This document shows, piece after piece, positions 55,386-64,000 of a DNA stretch of 64,000 bases. Within the stretch, counting starts at the first letter, position 1. Every line of letters begins with the position of its first letter. The translations under genes were made by a program, and so were the position numbers. The DNA is from Pseudomonas fragi (GTDB taxonomy: Bacteria; Pseudomonadota; Gammaproteobacteria; Pseudomonadales; Pseudomonadaceae): NCBI RefSeq assembly GCF_002269505.1, contig NZ_NQKQ01000018.1, forward strand, positions 1 to 64,000, read 5' to 3'. The notes below the pieces were generated by a model. The model ran no database searches. It saw nothing but the letters and a program-made list of their open reading frames with translations, and was not told the DNA's origin.

Positions 55386-57165
55386 CGGCATTGATCCACT
55401 CTTTTACTACTTGGGCTACACGACCCGGATCTTCTGCGACCAGACTCTTGATTGCATTCAACTGCGCGTCATAACCTTCGCTCGGGCTTGGCAACATGAT
55501 GCTTTGCGGGCCGCCAAGGCTGACACGGTCGTTGGCCAGTTCGCCATCAAGACCGCCCAAGCCACCCATCTCGGCATCGCTGCCGATGCCGGCCACCTGC
55601 TTGTTGCGCCCGTGACCGGTGATGTTGTTGAGCACCGGGCGCAGCACGCCAAACACCAGCACCAGAATAAACAGCACGCCGAGCACTTGCTTGACCACAT
55701 CCCAGAACCAGGGCTGGGAATAGAACGGGATATCGGCGATTACTTCACCGCGTTCGGTGGAGAACGGCACGTTGATCACGCTGACGCTGTCGCCACGGCT
55801 GGCATCGAAGCCTACGGCGTCCTGCACCAGACGGGTAAAGCGCGCCAGCTGGTCGGTGGTCCACGGCACCTGGGTGATTTCACCGTTGGCCGGATTGACG
55901 CTGATCTTGTCGTCGATCACCACCGCCACCGACAGGCGATTGACCCTGCCCTGCTGCTGTTTGGTGTGGCTGATGGAGCGGTCCAGCTCAAAGTTGCGGG
56001 TCGATTGCGAACGTTTGTCGGCCGGGTACGGTGCCAGCATCGGCTGGCCGGTGCCCGGGTCCATGATTTGCTGGCCATTAGCATCGAGCAACGGCTGGCC
56101 CGGCTGGATCATCCCTGCCCCGCCAGCAGCGCCCTGACCGGTTTGTTGCGGCGCACTGGCCGGGCTCGGCGGCTGATTGCTCAGGGCCCCGGGCACGCCC
56201 TGCGGGCCGTTGCTGGCGGTGCGCTGCTCACTGGTCGATTGCTCGCTGCGCAGGGCCGGCTGATCGGGGTTGAACTGCTCGGAGGTGGACTCGACTGCGC
56301 TGAAGTCCACATCGGCCGACACTTCGGCCTTGTAGCGGTCATTGCCCAGCACCGGCTGCAGGATGTTGTGCACGCGCTGGGTGAGCATGCCTTCCATACG
56401 GCGGCTGTAGTCGAACTGCTTGCCGGCCATGGTCAGCTCGGAATTTTCACCCTGATCCGACAGCAGATTGCCTTTTTGGTCGACCACGGTGATCTGCGAC
56501 TTGCTCAACTCGGGCACGCTGGTGGCCACCAGATTGACGATGGCCAGCACCTGCCCAGGCTCCAGCGAACGCCCCGAGTACAGCTCTACCAGAACCGAAG
56601 CGCTGGGCTTGCGCTCATCACGGACAAACACCGAGCTTTTCGGGATGGCCAGGTGAACCCGTGCGCCTTTGACGTTGTTGAGGCTGGAAATGGTCCGCGC
56701 CAGCTCGCCTTCAAGGCCACGACGATAGCGTGTGGCCTCCATGAACTGGCTGGTGCCCAGGCCCTGGTCCTTGTCGAGAATTTCGAAACCGATATTGCCG
56801 TCTGTTGGGGTTACGCCAGCAGCGGCCAGCTTGAGGCGGGCACGGGAAACGTCATCGGCCTTGACCAGCAAGGCGCCGGAATTGGGCTCAACGGTGTAGG
56901 CAATGTCGGCGGCGGCCAGGGTTTCCATGACCTGCTTGGCATCCATACCGGCCAGGCTGCCGTACAGCGGCCGGTAATCGGGTTGCTGGGACCACAGCAC
57001 CACGGCAAAGCCGATCGCCACGCTCGCCGCCAGGCCGACCATCAGGCCGACCTGACGCAGCATGGTCATATCGCCCAGATTGTCGAGGAAGGTCAGGCCA
57101 AACAGCGGTTTGCCGCCGCCTGCGCCTGCTTTGGCCGGAACGTTATCCGGGAGTGCATCTGCCAT
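55378..57165 (-). CDS. fliF: Flagellar MS-ring protein FliF
   Basis: 595 residues: a membrane helix near residues 40-57 (LMVGLAASVAIGFAVVLW), ring-building motifs (PDYRPLYGSLAGMDAKQVME, ARVHLAIPKSSVFVRDERKP), a low-complexity loop of Pro/Gln/Gly near residues 315-385, a second helix near 490-510 (VLGVLFILVLVFGVLRPVL), and the FliG-binding C-terminus. It is the base on which the motor is built. 15 bases after fliE. Confidence 0.97.
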   Translation of the reverse strand: MADALPDNVPAKAGAGGGKPLFGLTFLDNLGDMTMLRQVGLMVGLAASVAIGFAVVLWSQQPDYRPLYGSLAGMDAKQVMETLAAADIAYTVEPNSGALLVKADDVSRARLKLAAAGVTPTDGNIGFEILDKDQGLGTSQFMEATRYRRGLEGELARTISSLNNVKGARVHLAIPKSSVFVRDERKPSASVLVELYSGRSLEPGQVLAIVNLVATSVPELSKSQITVVDQKGNLLSDQGENSELTMAGKQFDYSRRMEGMLTQRVHNILQPVLGNDRYKAEVSADVDFSAVESTSEQFNPDQPALRSEQSTSEQRTASNGPQGVPGALSNQPPSPASAPQQTGQGAAGGAGMIQPGQPLLDANGQQIMDPGTGQPMLAPYPADKRSQSTRNFELDRSISHTKQQQGRVNRLSVAVVIDDKISVNPANGEITQVPWTTDQLARFTRLVQDAVGFDASRGDSVSVINVPFSTERGEVIADIPFYSQPWFWDVVKQVLGVLFILVLVFGVLRPVLNNITGHGRNKQVAGIGSDAEMGGLGGLDGELANDRVSLGGPQSIMLPSPSEGYDAQLNAIKSLVAEDPGRVAQVVKEWINADE

Positions 57166-57180
57166 GACTTGATATCGCCC

Positions 57181-57513
57181 TTAAACCGGCATCTGCATGA
57201 TGTCTTGGTAAGCCTGAACCAGCTTGTTACGCACTTGGGTCAAGGCCTGGAAAGAAACGCTGGCCTTCTGCGAGGCGATCATTACGTCAGTCAGGTCGAC
57301 CCCGCTTTTGCCGATCTCGAACGCGTTTGACAGCTGGCTCGACGCCTGCTGGGTTTCGCTGACCTTGTTGATCGCATTGCCGAGCATGTCGGAGAAGCTG
57401 CTGGCACCCGCTTCGGGAGCGGCCTGCACAGCCGATTTCGGTTGCGCCATGGCGTCCATCTGCATGGCCCGCATGTCCAACATCAATCGATTAAATTCAA
57501 TACCTTGGCTCAT
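57181..57513 (-). CDS. fliE: Flagellar hook-basal body protein FliE
   Basis: About 110 residues. The MS-ring to rod junction protein has the [16 protein letters not shown] middle and the conserved C-terminal segment [21 protein letters not shown] prefer the ATG at 57513 ([15 protein letters not shown]); the ATG at 57519 adds two residues. It is the first gene of the fliEFGHIJ operon, under a sigma-54 promoter. Confidence 0.95.
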   Translation of the reverse strand: MSQGIEFNRLMLDMRAMQMDAMAQPKSAVQAAPEAGASSFSDMLGNAINKVSETQQASSQLSNAFEIGKSGVDLTDVMIASQKASVSFQALTQVRNKLVQAYQDIMQMPV

Positions 57514-57573
57514 GGACAACTGCCTCCGACGACCCGCATTTTTTTGACACTTTCACAGCGCATATTGAGGTGT

Positions 57574-57589
57574 AGCAACAAGGGTGCCA
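57574..57589 (-). promoter_or_regulatory. Sigma-54 promoter of fliE operon
   Basis: Minus strand TGGCAC-CCTTG-TTGCT, an exact match to TGGCAC-N5-TTGCW, about 60 bases before the fliE start. It is the best sigma-54 site in the window. Confidence 0.92.
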
Positions 57590-57651
57590 GCTCCTTGTCG
57601 ATTTATAACAATTACCGTTACAAAACGTCGCAGGCAAAAAGTCACTCAACT

Positions 57652-57738
57652 CTGTGGGAGCGAGCCTGCTCGCGAAGACTTCACCGTATGCACCTGATGA
57701 ACCGCTGCGCCTGCTTCGCGAGCAGGCTCGCTCCCACA
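57652..57738. repeat. REP doublet between fliE and fleR
   Basis: TGTGGGAGCGAGCCTGCTCG on the left and its reverse complement CGAGCAGGCTCGCTCCCACA on the right. This is the GAGCCTGCTC variant of the family seen at 28964. It sits just after fleR and upstream of the fliE promoter, so it separates the two flagellar classes. Confidence 0.9.
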
Positions 57739-57755
57739 AAAAAAGGGGGCGCCTG

Positions 57756-59129
57756 TCAGCCCGAAGCAAACAAATAAGCCTCAACATCCATCCCCGCATC
57801 ACGCATTTGCGCCAGCTTGTAGCGCAAGGTGCGCGGGCTGATACCCAGACGCTCGGAAGCTTCCTTGCGCCGGCCACGCTCGGCGCGCAGGGTGTCGATA
57901 ATCATCTGGAATTCGCGGCGGCGCAGATCATCGCCCAAGCCGCCCGCCGACTCCACAACTTCCACCGCCAACGGCGGCAAAGGTGCACAGGCCACAGGCC
58001 CGGCCAGGCAAAAATCTGCCGCCTCAATCAAACCGCGCTGCTGCAAGATCAACGCCCGCTGAATCGCGTTATCCAGCTCGCGCACATTGCCCGGCCACGG
58101 GTAAGCACTCAGGCAGGCCTTGGCATCGGGCGAAAACCCTACAGCAGTGTGCTTCATTTTGCTGATGTATTTGGCCAGCAGCCGCTCTGCCAGCGGCAGA
58201 ATATCGGCAGTACGTTCGCGCAACGGCCGCCAGGCCAGAGGGAATACCGAAAGACGGTAGTACAGGTCTTCGCGAAAACGCCCTGCCGCCACTTCTCCCG
58301 CCAGGTCGCGGTTGGTGGTGGCGACCACGCGAATATCCAGCACGATTGGCTTGCGCCCACCCACCCGCTCCACTTCGCGCTCTTGCAACACGCGCAGCAA
58401 TTTGGCCTGCAAACCCAGCGGCATCTCGGAAATTTCATCGAGTAACAAGGTGCCGCCATCGGCCTGCTCGAACTTGCCGGCCTGGGCGGCAATCGCACCG
58501 GTAAAGGCGCCTTTTTCATGACCGAACAGGGTGGCTTCGAGCATGTTGTCGGGAATCGCCGCACAGTTGATCGCCACAAACGGCTGATCAACCCGATGGG
58601 AGTGCTGATGAATATAGCGGGCCAGCACCTCTTTGCCGGTGCCCGATTCGCCCGAGATCAACACCGTGGCATCACTGCGCGCCACCCGCGCAGCCAGCTC
58701 CAGCAACTGTGCGCTGGCTGGTTCGACCGCCACTGGCCCTTCGCTGTCGGCCACGCCGAGGCTGCCCAACGCATGGCGGGCGACCAGATCAAGCAGGGCC
58801 TTGGGCTCAAACGGCTTGACCAGATAATCCACCGCCCCCTGACGCATGGCATCCACCGCCCGCTCCACGGCGCCGTGAGCCGTCATCAGCAGTACCGGCA
58901 ATTGCGGCTGGCAGGCGCGCAGGCGCGCAAGCAACTGATGGCCATCCATACCGGGCATATTGACGTCACTGATCACCAGACTGAAGGGCTCCAGCATCAC
59001 TGCAGCCAGGGCTTCTTCCCCCGAACCGACGGCGCGAAATCCGTGACCGGCCAACAACAGCGTGTCTGCCAGGGCCTCGCGCAACGCATGATCGTCCTCG
59101 ACCAACAGCACGTTAATTCGCATCACCAT
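57756..59129 (-). CDS. fleR: Sigma-54-dependent response regulator FleR
   Basis: 457 residues: N-terminal receiver (INVLLVEDDHALREALADTL, phospho-Asp in VISDVNMPGMDG), AAA+ domain (Walker [14 protein letters not shown], sigma-54 contact loop GAFTGA in [14 protein letters not shown], Walker B GGTLLLDEISEMP), and a Fis-type HTH at the C-terminus (RKEASERLGISPRTLRYKLA). It activates basal body, hook and rod genes. Its ATG overlaps the fleS stop. Confidence 0.96.
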   Translation of the reverse strand: MVMRINVLLVEDDHALREALADTLLLAGHGFRAVGSGEEALAAVMLEPFSLVISDVNMPGMDGHQLLARLRACQPQLPVLLMTAHGAVERAVDAMRQGAVDYLVKPFEPKALLDLVARHALGSLGVADSEGPVAVEPASAQLLELAARVARSDATVLISGESGTGKEVLARYIHQHSHRVDQPFVAINCAAIPDNMLEATLFGHEKGAFTGAIAAQAGKFEQADGGTLLLDEISEMPLGLQAKLLRVLQEREVERVGGRKPIVLDIRVVATTNRDLAGEVAAGRFREDLYYRLSVFPLAWRPLRERTADILPLAERLLAKYISKMKHTAVGFSPDAKACLSAYPWPGNVRELDNAIQRALILQQRGLIEAADFCLAGPVACAPLPPLAVEVVESAGGLGDDLRRREFQMIIDTLRAERGRRKEASERLGISPRTLRYKLAQMRDAGMDVEAYLFASG

Positions 59130-60247
59130 CAGTTTGCCTCCGCGACAACGGGAATCAGCGGCAAGCTGAGCAAGGCACAGGTGCCACGCCCCCGCCGCGA
59201 ACGTAATTGCAATTGCCCCTGGTGCGCACGCACCACGGCATTGACCACCGCCAGGCCCAGACCGGTACCGGTGGCCTTGGTGGTAAAAAACGGCTCGCCC
59301 AGGCGCGCCAGCACGTGCGGCTCAATGCCACTGCCGTTGTCGCTGACACACAACCTGAGGCTGTTATCGCGGCGATACAGATGCACCTTGAGCCGCACCT
59401 GCGACGTACCAGCCTGCAAGGCGTTTTCGATCAGGTTGAGCAGCGCGCCGACCAGGGTGTCGCGATTGCACAGCAACTGGCCCGTGTAGGCATCGCACTG
59501 CCAGCGGATTGCCACACCCTGGACATGGGTTTGCGCGGCGGCCTGCAGGGCTTGCATCAGCACCTTGGGGGTAACCCGGTCGCTCAATGGCAGTTCGCCA
59601 CGAGCAAAAACCAGCATGTCGCGCACCTGATGCTCCAGCTCGTGCAGACGCTCTTTAAGGCGCCCGGCGAAGCGCTGCTGGGTTTCCACCGGCAGCGCCT
59701 GCTCGGTCAGATGACTGGCGTAGATCAGCGCGGCTGACAGCGGTGTACGAATCTGGTGGGCCAGGGAAGCGACCATGCGCCCCAGAGACGACAGGCGTTC
59801 ATGGCGCGCGAGCTGGTCTTGCAGGCGACGGGTTTCTGTCAGGTCATTGAGCAACACCAACTGCCCGGGCTCGGCGTCCAGCGAGCGGGTGGCGATCGAC
59901 AGGCGCCGACCGTCCTTGAGGGACACTTCGTGGCCGTCGTCTTCCCGTGGTGCAAAACAGCGGGCAATCACATGACGCCACAACTCGCCTTCAAGCGGCA
60001 GCCCCAAAAGCTCGCAGGCCGCAGGATTGGCCTCGCGCACGCGGCCGCGGTCATCAATCACGATGATCCCGCCGGGCAGCAGGTCGAGCAGGTGTTGCAG
60101 GCGGTTGGCCAGCCGTTCTTTCTCTGCCAGCTCGGCCATGCGCTGCGCACTGACCACTGCCAGTTCGCCGGTCAACTCCGAGACGCGGGCTTCAAGCAAA
60201 CTGTAGGGATCGGGGGCCGAGGACAACTGGACGGCGGCTTGAGACAT
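59129..60247 (-). CDS. fleS: Sensor histidine kinase FleS
   Basis: 372 residues, no membrane helix: a coiled coil, a PAS domain (DLLPGGIIVIDDRGRVREAN), HisKA with phospho-His in MVASLAHQIRTPLSAALIYA, and HATPase (LLNLIENALQAG, VSDNGSGIEPHVLA, GTGLGLAVVNAVV). It is the cytoplasmic partner of FleR. A sigma-54 promoter lies about 53 bases upstream. Confidence 0.95.
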   Translation of the reverse strand: MSQAAVQLSSAPDPYSLLEARVSELTGELAVVSAQRMAELAEKERLANRLQHLLDLLPGGIIVIDDRGRVREANPAACELLGLPLEGELWRHVIARCFAPREDDGHEVSLKDGRRLSIATRSLDAEPGQLVLLNDLTETRRLQDQLARHERLSSLGRMVASLAHQIRTPLSAALIYASHLTEQALPVETQQRFAGRLKERLHELEHQVRDMLVFARGELPLSDRVTPKVLMQALQAAAQTHVQGVAIRWQCDAYTGQLLCNRDTLVGALLNLIENALQAGTSQVRLKVHLYRRDNSLRLCVSDNGSGIEPHVLARLGEPFFTTKATGTGLGLAVVNAVVRAHQGQLQLRSRRGRGTCALLSLPLIPVVAEAN

Positions 60248-60299
60248 GGGGCGTACTCGCTTGGCTGACCGTCATAAAACGGTCCGTTAGACCAAGCGA

Positions 60300-60315
60300 A
60301 GCAATACCCGTGCCT
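60300..60315 (-). promoter_or_regulatory. Sigma-54 promoter of fleSR
   Basis: Minus strand AGGCAC-GGGTA-TTGCT. The GG at -24 and GC at -12 are correctly spaced; only the first base differs from the consensus. FleQ-dependent fleSR transcription is established in P. aeruginosa. Confidence 0.82.
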
Positions 60316-60360
60316 GATTGCGGTGAATTATCGGGATACATCCAACGGTCGCCTTGCAAC

Positions 60361-60467
60361 CGTAGTCGCTGACCAGGAACGAAGGCTGCGATCGACTGCG
60401 CAGCAGTTGCCAAACCAGCCTGCGAGGGTAGCCTCACACACCACGCAGACCGACTTTGCGACTACAG
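60361..60467. repeat. Diverged REP doublet between fleQ and fleS
   Basis: Left end CGTAGTCGCTGACC...GGCTGCGATCG, right end GCGACTACAG at 60458-60467: a diverged member of the 17032 and 19872 family. It lies about 20 bases past the fleQ stop, between the fleQ and fleSR transcription units. Confidence 0.72.
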
Positions 60468-60486
60468 ACGATCGACGTACCATAAG

Positions 60487-61968
60487 TCAATCATCCGCCT
60501 GCTCTTCACCTTCGCGACGGCTCATGCCGTACTTGCGCATTTTTTCGACCAGGGTGGTACGACGAATCCGCAGACGCTCGGCCGCCCGCGCAACGATGCC
60601 GTTGGCGTCATCCAGTGCCTGCTGGATCAAACCCTGCTCCAGCCCGCCAAGGTAGTCCTTGAGGTCCAGGCCTTCCGGCGGCAGCATCGCATTGGCGCTG
60701 GCCACGAAGTCCGTTGAGGCATTGTTGATGGCCACGCGCTCTTCCATATCGCTGCGCAGGCTGTCGACCATCTGCCCGTCTTCGTCGTCCACATAGCGGA
60801 ATTTTTTCGGCAGCTCAACGACGCCAATTACCCCGTACGGATGCATGATCGCCATGCGCTCCACCAGGTTGGCCAGTTCGCGCACGTTGCCCGGCCATGC
60901 ATGACGGCACAACGACATGATGGCGGCAGAATTGAAGCGGATCGAACCGCGTTTTTCGTGCTCCATGCGCGAAATCAGCTCGTTCATCAGCAACGGAATA
61001 TCTTCGACCCGCTCACGCAGTGGCGCCATTTCAATCGGGAACACGTTGAGGCGGTAGTACAAGTCTTCGCGGAAGACGCCGACTTCAATCATGCTTTCGA
61101 GGTTTTTGTGGGTCGCGGCAATGATCCGCACATCGGCGCACTGGGTCTTGTTGCTGCCCACACGCTCAAAGGTACGTTCCTGCAATACACGCAGCAGCTT
61201 GACCTGCATCGGCAGCGGCATATCGCCGATTTCGTCGAGGAACAGCGTGCCGCCATTGGCCAGCTCAAAACGCCCGGCGCGGCTGGTGATGGCCCCGGTA
61301 AAGGCGCCCTTCTCATGACCAAACAGCTCGCTTTCCAGCAGCTCGGCAGGAATCGCCCCGCAGTTGACCGGCACAAACGGCGCGTCGCGACGCTTGGAGT
61401 GGTAATGCAGATTGCGCGCCACCACTTCCTTGCCGGTGCCAGACTCGCCGAGGATCAGCACGCTGGCATCGGTATCGGCCACTTGCTGCATCATCTGGCG
61501 CACATGCTGGATCGCCCGGCTGGTACCGACCAGGCTGCGAAACAGATTGGGCTCACGATGACGGCCGCGCTCGCGGGCCTGGTCGTACATCTCGCGATAG
61601 ACCTGGGCACGGTGCAGGGAATCAAGCAGCTTGCTGTAGCTGGGGGGCATTTCGAGGCTGGACAACACCCGGCGGCGCTGGTCTTCAGGCAAGTCGAGGG
61701 CAGAAACTTCACCTAAAAGCATGATCGGCAGGAACTCATCCCACGCGGCCAGTGTCTTAAGCAGTCCTGAAAGGCCACCCGCAGTGCTCACGGTGCCTAC
61801 AAGCACGCAGAGCACCTCACGACTGGACGGCAAGGCACTGACAGCCTGCTCCCACTCATGACTAGGGCTGGTCAAATTTTCTTCGCCAAGAAAATTCAGA
61901 ATCACCGCCAAATCACGGCGGCGGACGCTATCGTCATCGATCAGCAGAATTTTGGTTTCACGCCACAT
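60487..61968 (-). CDS. fleQ: Flagellar master regulator FleQ
   Basis: 493 residues. The N-terminal receiver-like domain lacks a normal phospho-Asp context ([16 protein letters not shown] at that position). The AAA+ domain has Walker [20 protein letters not shown] in [14 protein letters not shown], and Walker [15 protein letters not shown]; the C-terminal Fis HTH is [20 protein letters not shown]. FleQ is the top of the flagellar cascade, binds c-di-GMP, and is antagonised by FleN. Monocistronic, with a sigma-70-like promoter upstream. Confidence 0.97.
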   Translation of the reverse strand: MWRETKILLIDDDSVRRRDLAVILNFLGEENLTSPSHEWEQAVSALPSSREVLCVLVGTVSTAGGLSGLLKTLAAWDEFLPIMLLGEVSALDLPEDQRRRVLSSLEMPPSYSKLLDSLHRAQVYREMYDQARERGRHREPNLFRSLVGTSRAIQHVRQMMQQVADTDASVLILGESGTGKEVVARNLHYHSKRRDAPFVPVNCGAIPAELLESELFGHEKGAFTGAITSRAGRFELANGGTLFLDEIGDMPLPMQVKLLRVLQERTFERVGSNKTQCADVRIIAATHKNLESMIEVGVFREDLYYRLNVFPIEMAPLRERVEDIPLLMNELISRMEHEKRGSIRFNSAAIMSLCRHAWPGNVRELANLVERMAIMHPYGVIGVVELPKKFRYVDDEDGQMVDSLRSDMEERVAINNASTDFVASANAMLPPEGLDLKDYLGGLEQGLIQQALDDANGIVARAAERLRIRRTTLVEKMRKYGMSRREGEEQADD

Positions 61969-62056
61969 GCAATAGCAACTTCCCTAGTCAACTCAATGCC
62001 CCGGATGGCAGGACATATGTAGACGTCCTAACCCTGTTGGATATCTAAGACGACTG

Positions 62057-62085
62057 AATACAGAATAACGTGCTAGTTAAGTCAA
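62057..62085 (-). promoter_or_regulatory. Sigma-70-like promoter of fleQ
   Basis: Minus strand TTGACT, 17 bases, TGTATT, about 89 bases before the fleQ ATG in a gene-free AT-rich gap. The -35 is strong, the -10 moderate. This fits fleQ being class I, independent of sigma-54. Confidence 0.6.
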
Positions 62086-62148
62086 AAAACTGTGCCGAGT
62101 CAAATTTATGGCGGTTTAAAACGTAATTAACCACATATTCTTTAGGCC

Positions 62149-62442
62149 TTAACCGAATAGATGGTAAACCTTTGACGCATTTTTTGCTTGGTTGATCTGC
62201 CCCATCTGCTCAACGACCGCCTGACGCTCATCGGTCGCGGCCTCCAGCAACATGCGATACACCACCAACAACCCCTCCAGATTTTCGCGCAACACCGCCT
62301 CATCCAGGGGTGCTTCGTCCAGCACATTCTCGACACACACCCGACAGGCCGAATCCAGCTCGCCGATGGCATCCCAGTTGCGCTCGGCCAGGGCATCAAT
62401 CAGCGCTTCGCGGGTTTCCTGAATACGTTGCAGTTGGCTCAT
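62149..62442 (-). CDS. fliT: Flagellar chaperone FliT-like protein
   Basis: 97 residues, all helical (IQETREALIDALAERNWDAI, LVVYRMLLEAATDERQAVVE), directly after fliS and so in the FliT position. FliT-type proteins cap FliD before export. Sequence identity across this family is low, so the call leans on position and size. The ATG at 62442 gives MSQLQRIQE. Confidence 0.82.
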   Translation of the reverse strand: MSQLQRIQETREALIDALAERNWDAIGELDSACRVCVENVLDEAPLDEAVLRENLEGLLVVYRMLLEAATDERQAVVEQMGQINQAKNASKVYHLFG

Positions 62443-62458
62443 GACGCACTCCTCTGGC

Positions 62459-62848
62459 TTATTGCGGGGCGATGGCATCCCAACCACTTTTTACAGTGAT
62501 CAGCAGGCGTGCCACTTCATCGATGATTTCCGGGTCGTTCTTGGCATTGGCCTGGGTCAGGCGCACGGCCATGTACTCGTACAGGCTGTCCAGCTGCTCC
62601 AGCGCGGCCTTGTCGTCGGTCTTTTCTTCATCCAGGCCCTGACGCAGGCCGGTGATGATATCGATGGCCTTGGTGATCAACATGGCCTTCTGCGGGATAT
62701 CACCACGGCTCATCGCGCCCTTGGCCTGGGCCATACGGTCCAGACCACCTTCCATCAGCATCTGAATCAGACGGTGGGGGCTGGCTTCGGAGATTTGAGC
62801 GTGGGAATTAACCTTCTGATACTGACGAAGGGCGCGCATCGGGTTCAT
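62459..62848 (-). CDS. fliS: Flagellin export chaperone FliS
   Basis: 129 residues, four-helix bundle. It has the family start MRALRQYQKVNSHAQISEAS and HRLIQMLMEGGLDRMAQAKG, with the conserved LDSLYEYMAVRLTQANAKND. It binds flagellin C-termini. It lies between fliD and fliT, 16 bases before fliT. Confidence 0.95.
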   Translation of the reverse strand: MNPMRALRQYQKVNSHAQISEASPHRLIQMLMEGGLDRMAQAKGAMSRGDIPQKAMLITKAIDIITGLRQGLDEEKTDDKAALEQLDSLYEYMAVRLTQANAKNDPEIIDEVARLLITVKSGWDAIAPQ

Positions 62849-62944
62849 GTTTCTACCTCATTACGGTGTCAGGCAAAAATGACTGGTTCTTGATTCTTAT
62901 ATCGACCGGCGCGGCGCAAGCTTTAGCCGCGCAAAGGGGCGAAA

Positions 62945-64000
62945 TCAGCTGGTTTTAGGGTTATTCAGCGAATTGAGCGTGGTCATGATGCTGGAACTGC
63001 TGGCGTTGATCTTGGCGATCAGGGTGTCCATGGCGGTGTACTTGGAAGTCAGAGACGTTTTCAGACTATCCATGCGCCTATCCAGATCCGCTTGCTGAGT
63101 GGTCAGGTCCGTGAGTTTGGTATTCAAGTCAGTCACGCGACTGGCCAGCAGCCCGGTCGTACCCACATAGCTATCGGTCGCCTTGGTCATGCGCGCCACC
63201 AGGCCGTTATCACCGCTAAACACCTTGGCAATTTCAGTGGCGCCATTAGGCTTGGCGACTGCAGCGTCCCACTGCTTGTCATCCAATGTCAGCAACCCGG
63301 TTTTTTGATCGGTACTGATCCCCATCTGGGACAAGCTGCCCATGCTTGACGAGGCAGAATTTTGCAGCAACTCGTTGCGAATGCCGCTGACCAGTTGACG
63401 CATCGACGCATCGCCAGTCAGGGCGCCCGAGGTAGTGGTTGCCGCATCACCAGTGGCCGTAACCTTGGTCTGGGTATTGATACTGGTCAACAGCGCGTTG
63501 TAGGCGCTGACAAACGACTGTACCGAGGTTTTCAGCGTTGCGGTATTGGAGGCAACGGTGATGGTAGACGCTTTGGTATCAATCAGCTCCAGGGTCACAC
63601 CGCTGATGGCGGAAGTGACTTTGTTGCTCGACGACTCCATGGCGATGCCATCGATGGTGTATTCCGCATTTACCGGCGCTTTACCGGCGTCGTAGCCAGT
63701 CGACAGCTCTGAATCACCGCTGATGGTGATGTCGGTGCCCTTACCCGTGGTCTGCGAGCCAATTACCAGACGCGAACCATTAGCATCGGTCAAAACGTTG
63801 GCGCTGACGCCCTTGGACTGCAACTGCGTATTGATCGCTTCACGTGTCTGCTGAAGGGTTGCGCCTGCGGGGATAGAGACATTGTAGTCAGAGCCGGACT
63901 GCGAAATGGTCAGGGTCGTAGGCTCAGTGCCCGAGTTCACGACCGAGGAAGTACCACCCTCAAACACCTTACTGGTGATTTTTGACGAGGTCGCCAACTT
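62945..64000 (-). CDS. fliD: Flagellar cap protein FliD, C-terminal part
   Basis: At least 351 residues of the filament cap; the N-terminus lies beyond the right edge of the window. Visible features: the Ser/Thr-rich beta domains (TTLTISQSGSDYNVSIPAG, SRLVIGSQTTGKGTDITISG), a segment typical of FliD (VQSFVSAYNALLTSINTQTK), and the C-terminal coiled coil (LASRVTDLNTKLTDLTTQQA) ending IMTTLNSLNNPKTS. It starts the fliD-fliS-fliT order. Confidence 0.93.
   Translation of the reverse strand, partial: KLATSSKITSKVFEGGTSSVVNSGTEPTTLTISQSGSDYNVSIPAGATLQQTREAINTQLQSKGVSANVLTDANGSRLVIGSQTTGKGTDITISGDSELSTGYDAGKAPVNAEYTIDGIAMESSSNKVTSAISGVTLELIDTKASTITVASNTATLKTSVQSFVSAYNALLTSINTQTKVTATGDAATTTSGALTGDASMRQLVSGIRNELLQNSASSSMGSLSQMGISTDQKTGLLTLDDKQWDAAVAKPNGATEIAKVFSGDNGLVARMTKATDSYVGTTGLLASRVTDLNTKLTDLTTQQADLDRRMDSLKTSLTSKYTAMDTLIAKINASSSSIMTTLNSLNNPKTS

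Noticed and set aside
55225..57330. Long plus-strand open frame (about 700 codons) opposite fliF/fliG
   Set aside because: It is antisense to two certain genes; long shadow frames are expected from GC-rich codon bias, and the translation shows no domain pattern.
60487..61968. FleQ as a normal two-component regulator
   Set aside because: The receiver-like domain lacks the phospho-Asp context; it belongs to the FleQ type regulated by c-di-GMP and FleN.

Overview
The window is chromosomal DNA of a Pseudomonas, most like the P. fluorescens/putida lineage. This rests on gene order: one long flagellar/chemotaxis locus (fliD-S-T, fleQ, fleSR, fliE-J, fliK-R, flhB, flhA, flhF, fleN, fliA, cheYZA-cheB-motCD-parC-parP-cheW) followed by a System I cytochrome c maturation operon (ccmA-I). 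Sigma-54 promoters, REP palindromes of the TGTGGGAGCGGGCTTGCCCGCG type and GC-rich codon use agree with this. Nearly every gene is on the minus strand, so transcription runs from high to low coordinates.

Layout from low to high coordinate. (1) 1-7550: an AT-richer accessory block with a type I secretion system (TolC-like outer membrane protein, HlyB-type ABC exporter, HlyD-type adaptor), small orphan exported or membrane proteins, and a decayed reading frame. No recognisable cargo lies in the window. (2) 7586-14944: lipoprotein and ccmI-H-G-F-E-D-C-B-A, tightly overlapping. (3) 15137-17022 (+ strand): a second FliK-like protein paired with a free-standing FlhB C-terminal-domain protein. (4) 17140-19907: an amidase / VOC / LysR cassette bounded by 37-bp perfect inverted REP repeats. 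(5) 20036-34220: chemotaxis, the MotCD stator, FliA, FleN, FlhF and FlhA. (6) 34291-42861: a nine-gene chaperone-usher fimbrial operon lying between flhA and flhB, with a 9-bp tandem repeat downstream, a strong intercistronic hairpin and palindromes in the leader. (7) 42862-57513: the flagellar export gate, C-ring, MS-ring and ATPase genes, interrupted by an HptB/HsbR/HsbA-like regulatory module whose HsbR homologue appears to lack its receiver domain. (8) 57756-64000: FleR/FleS, FleQ, FliT, FliS and the C-terminal part of FliD.

The flagellar genes form the known Pseudomonas cascade. FleQ (sigma-54 activator, restrained by FleN) turns on fleSR, fliE, fliL, flhA and similar operons; I could read GG-N10-GC promoters in front of five of these. 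FleSR acts on later genes and FliA on the last class. The chemotaxis proteins form a polar array (CheA/CheW with ParC/ParP). Most interesting items: repeated FliM-like peptides in the CheA linker, the REC-less HsbR homologue, the fimbrial operon between flhA and flhB, the inverted-repeat-bounded metabolic cassette, and the FliK-like/FlhB-CTD pair.
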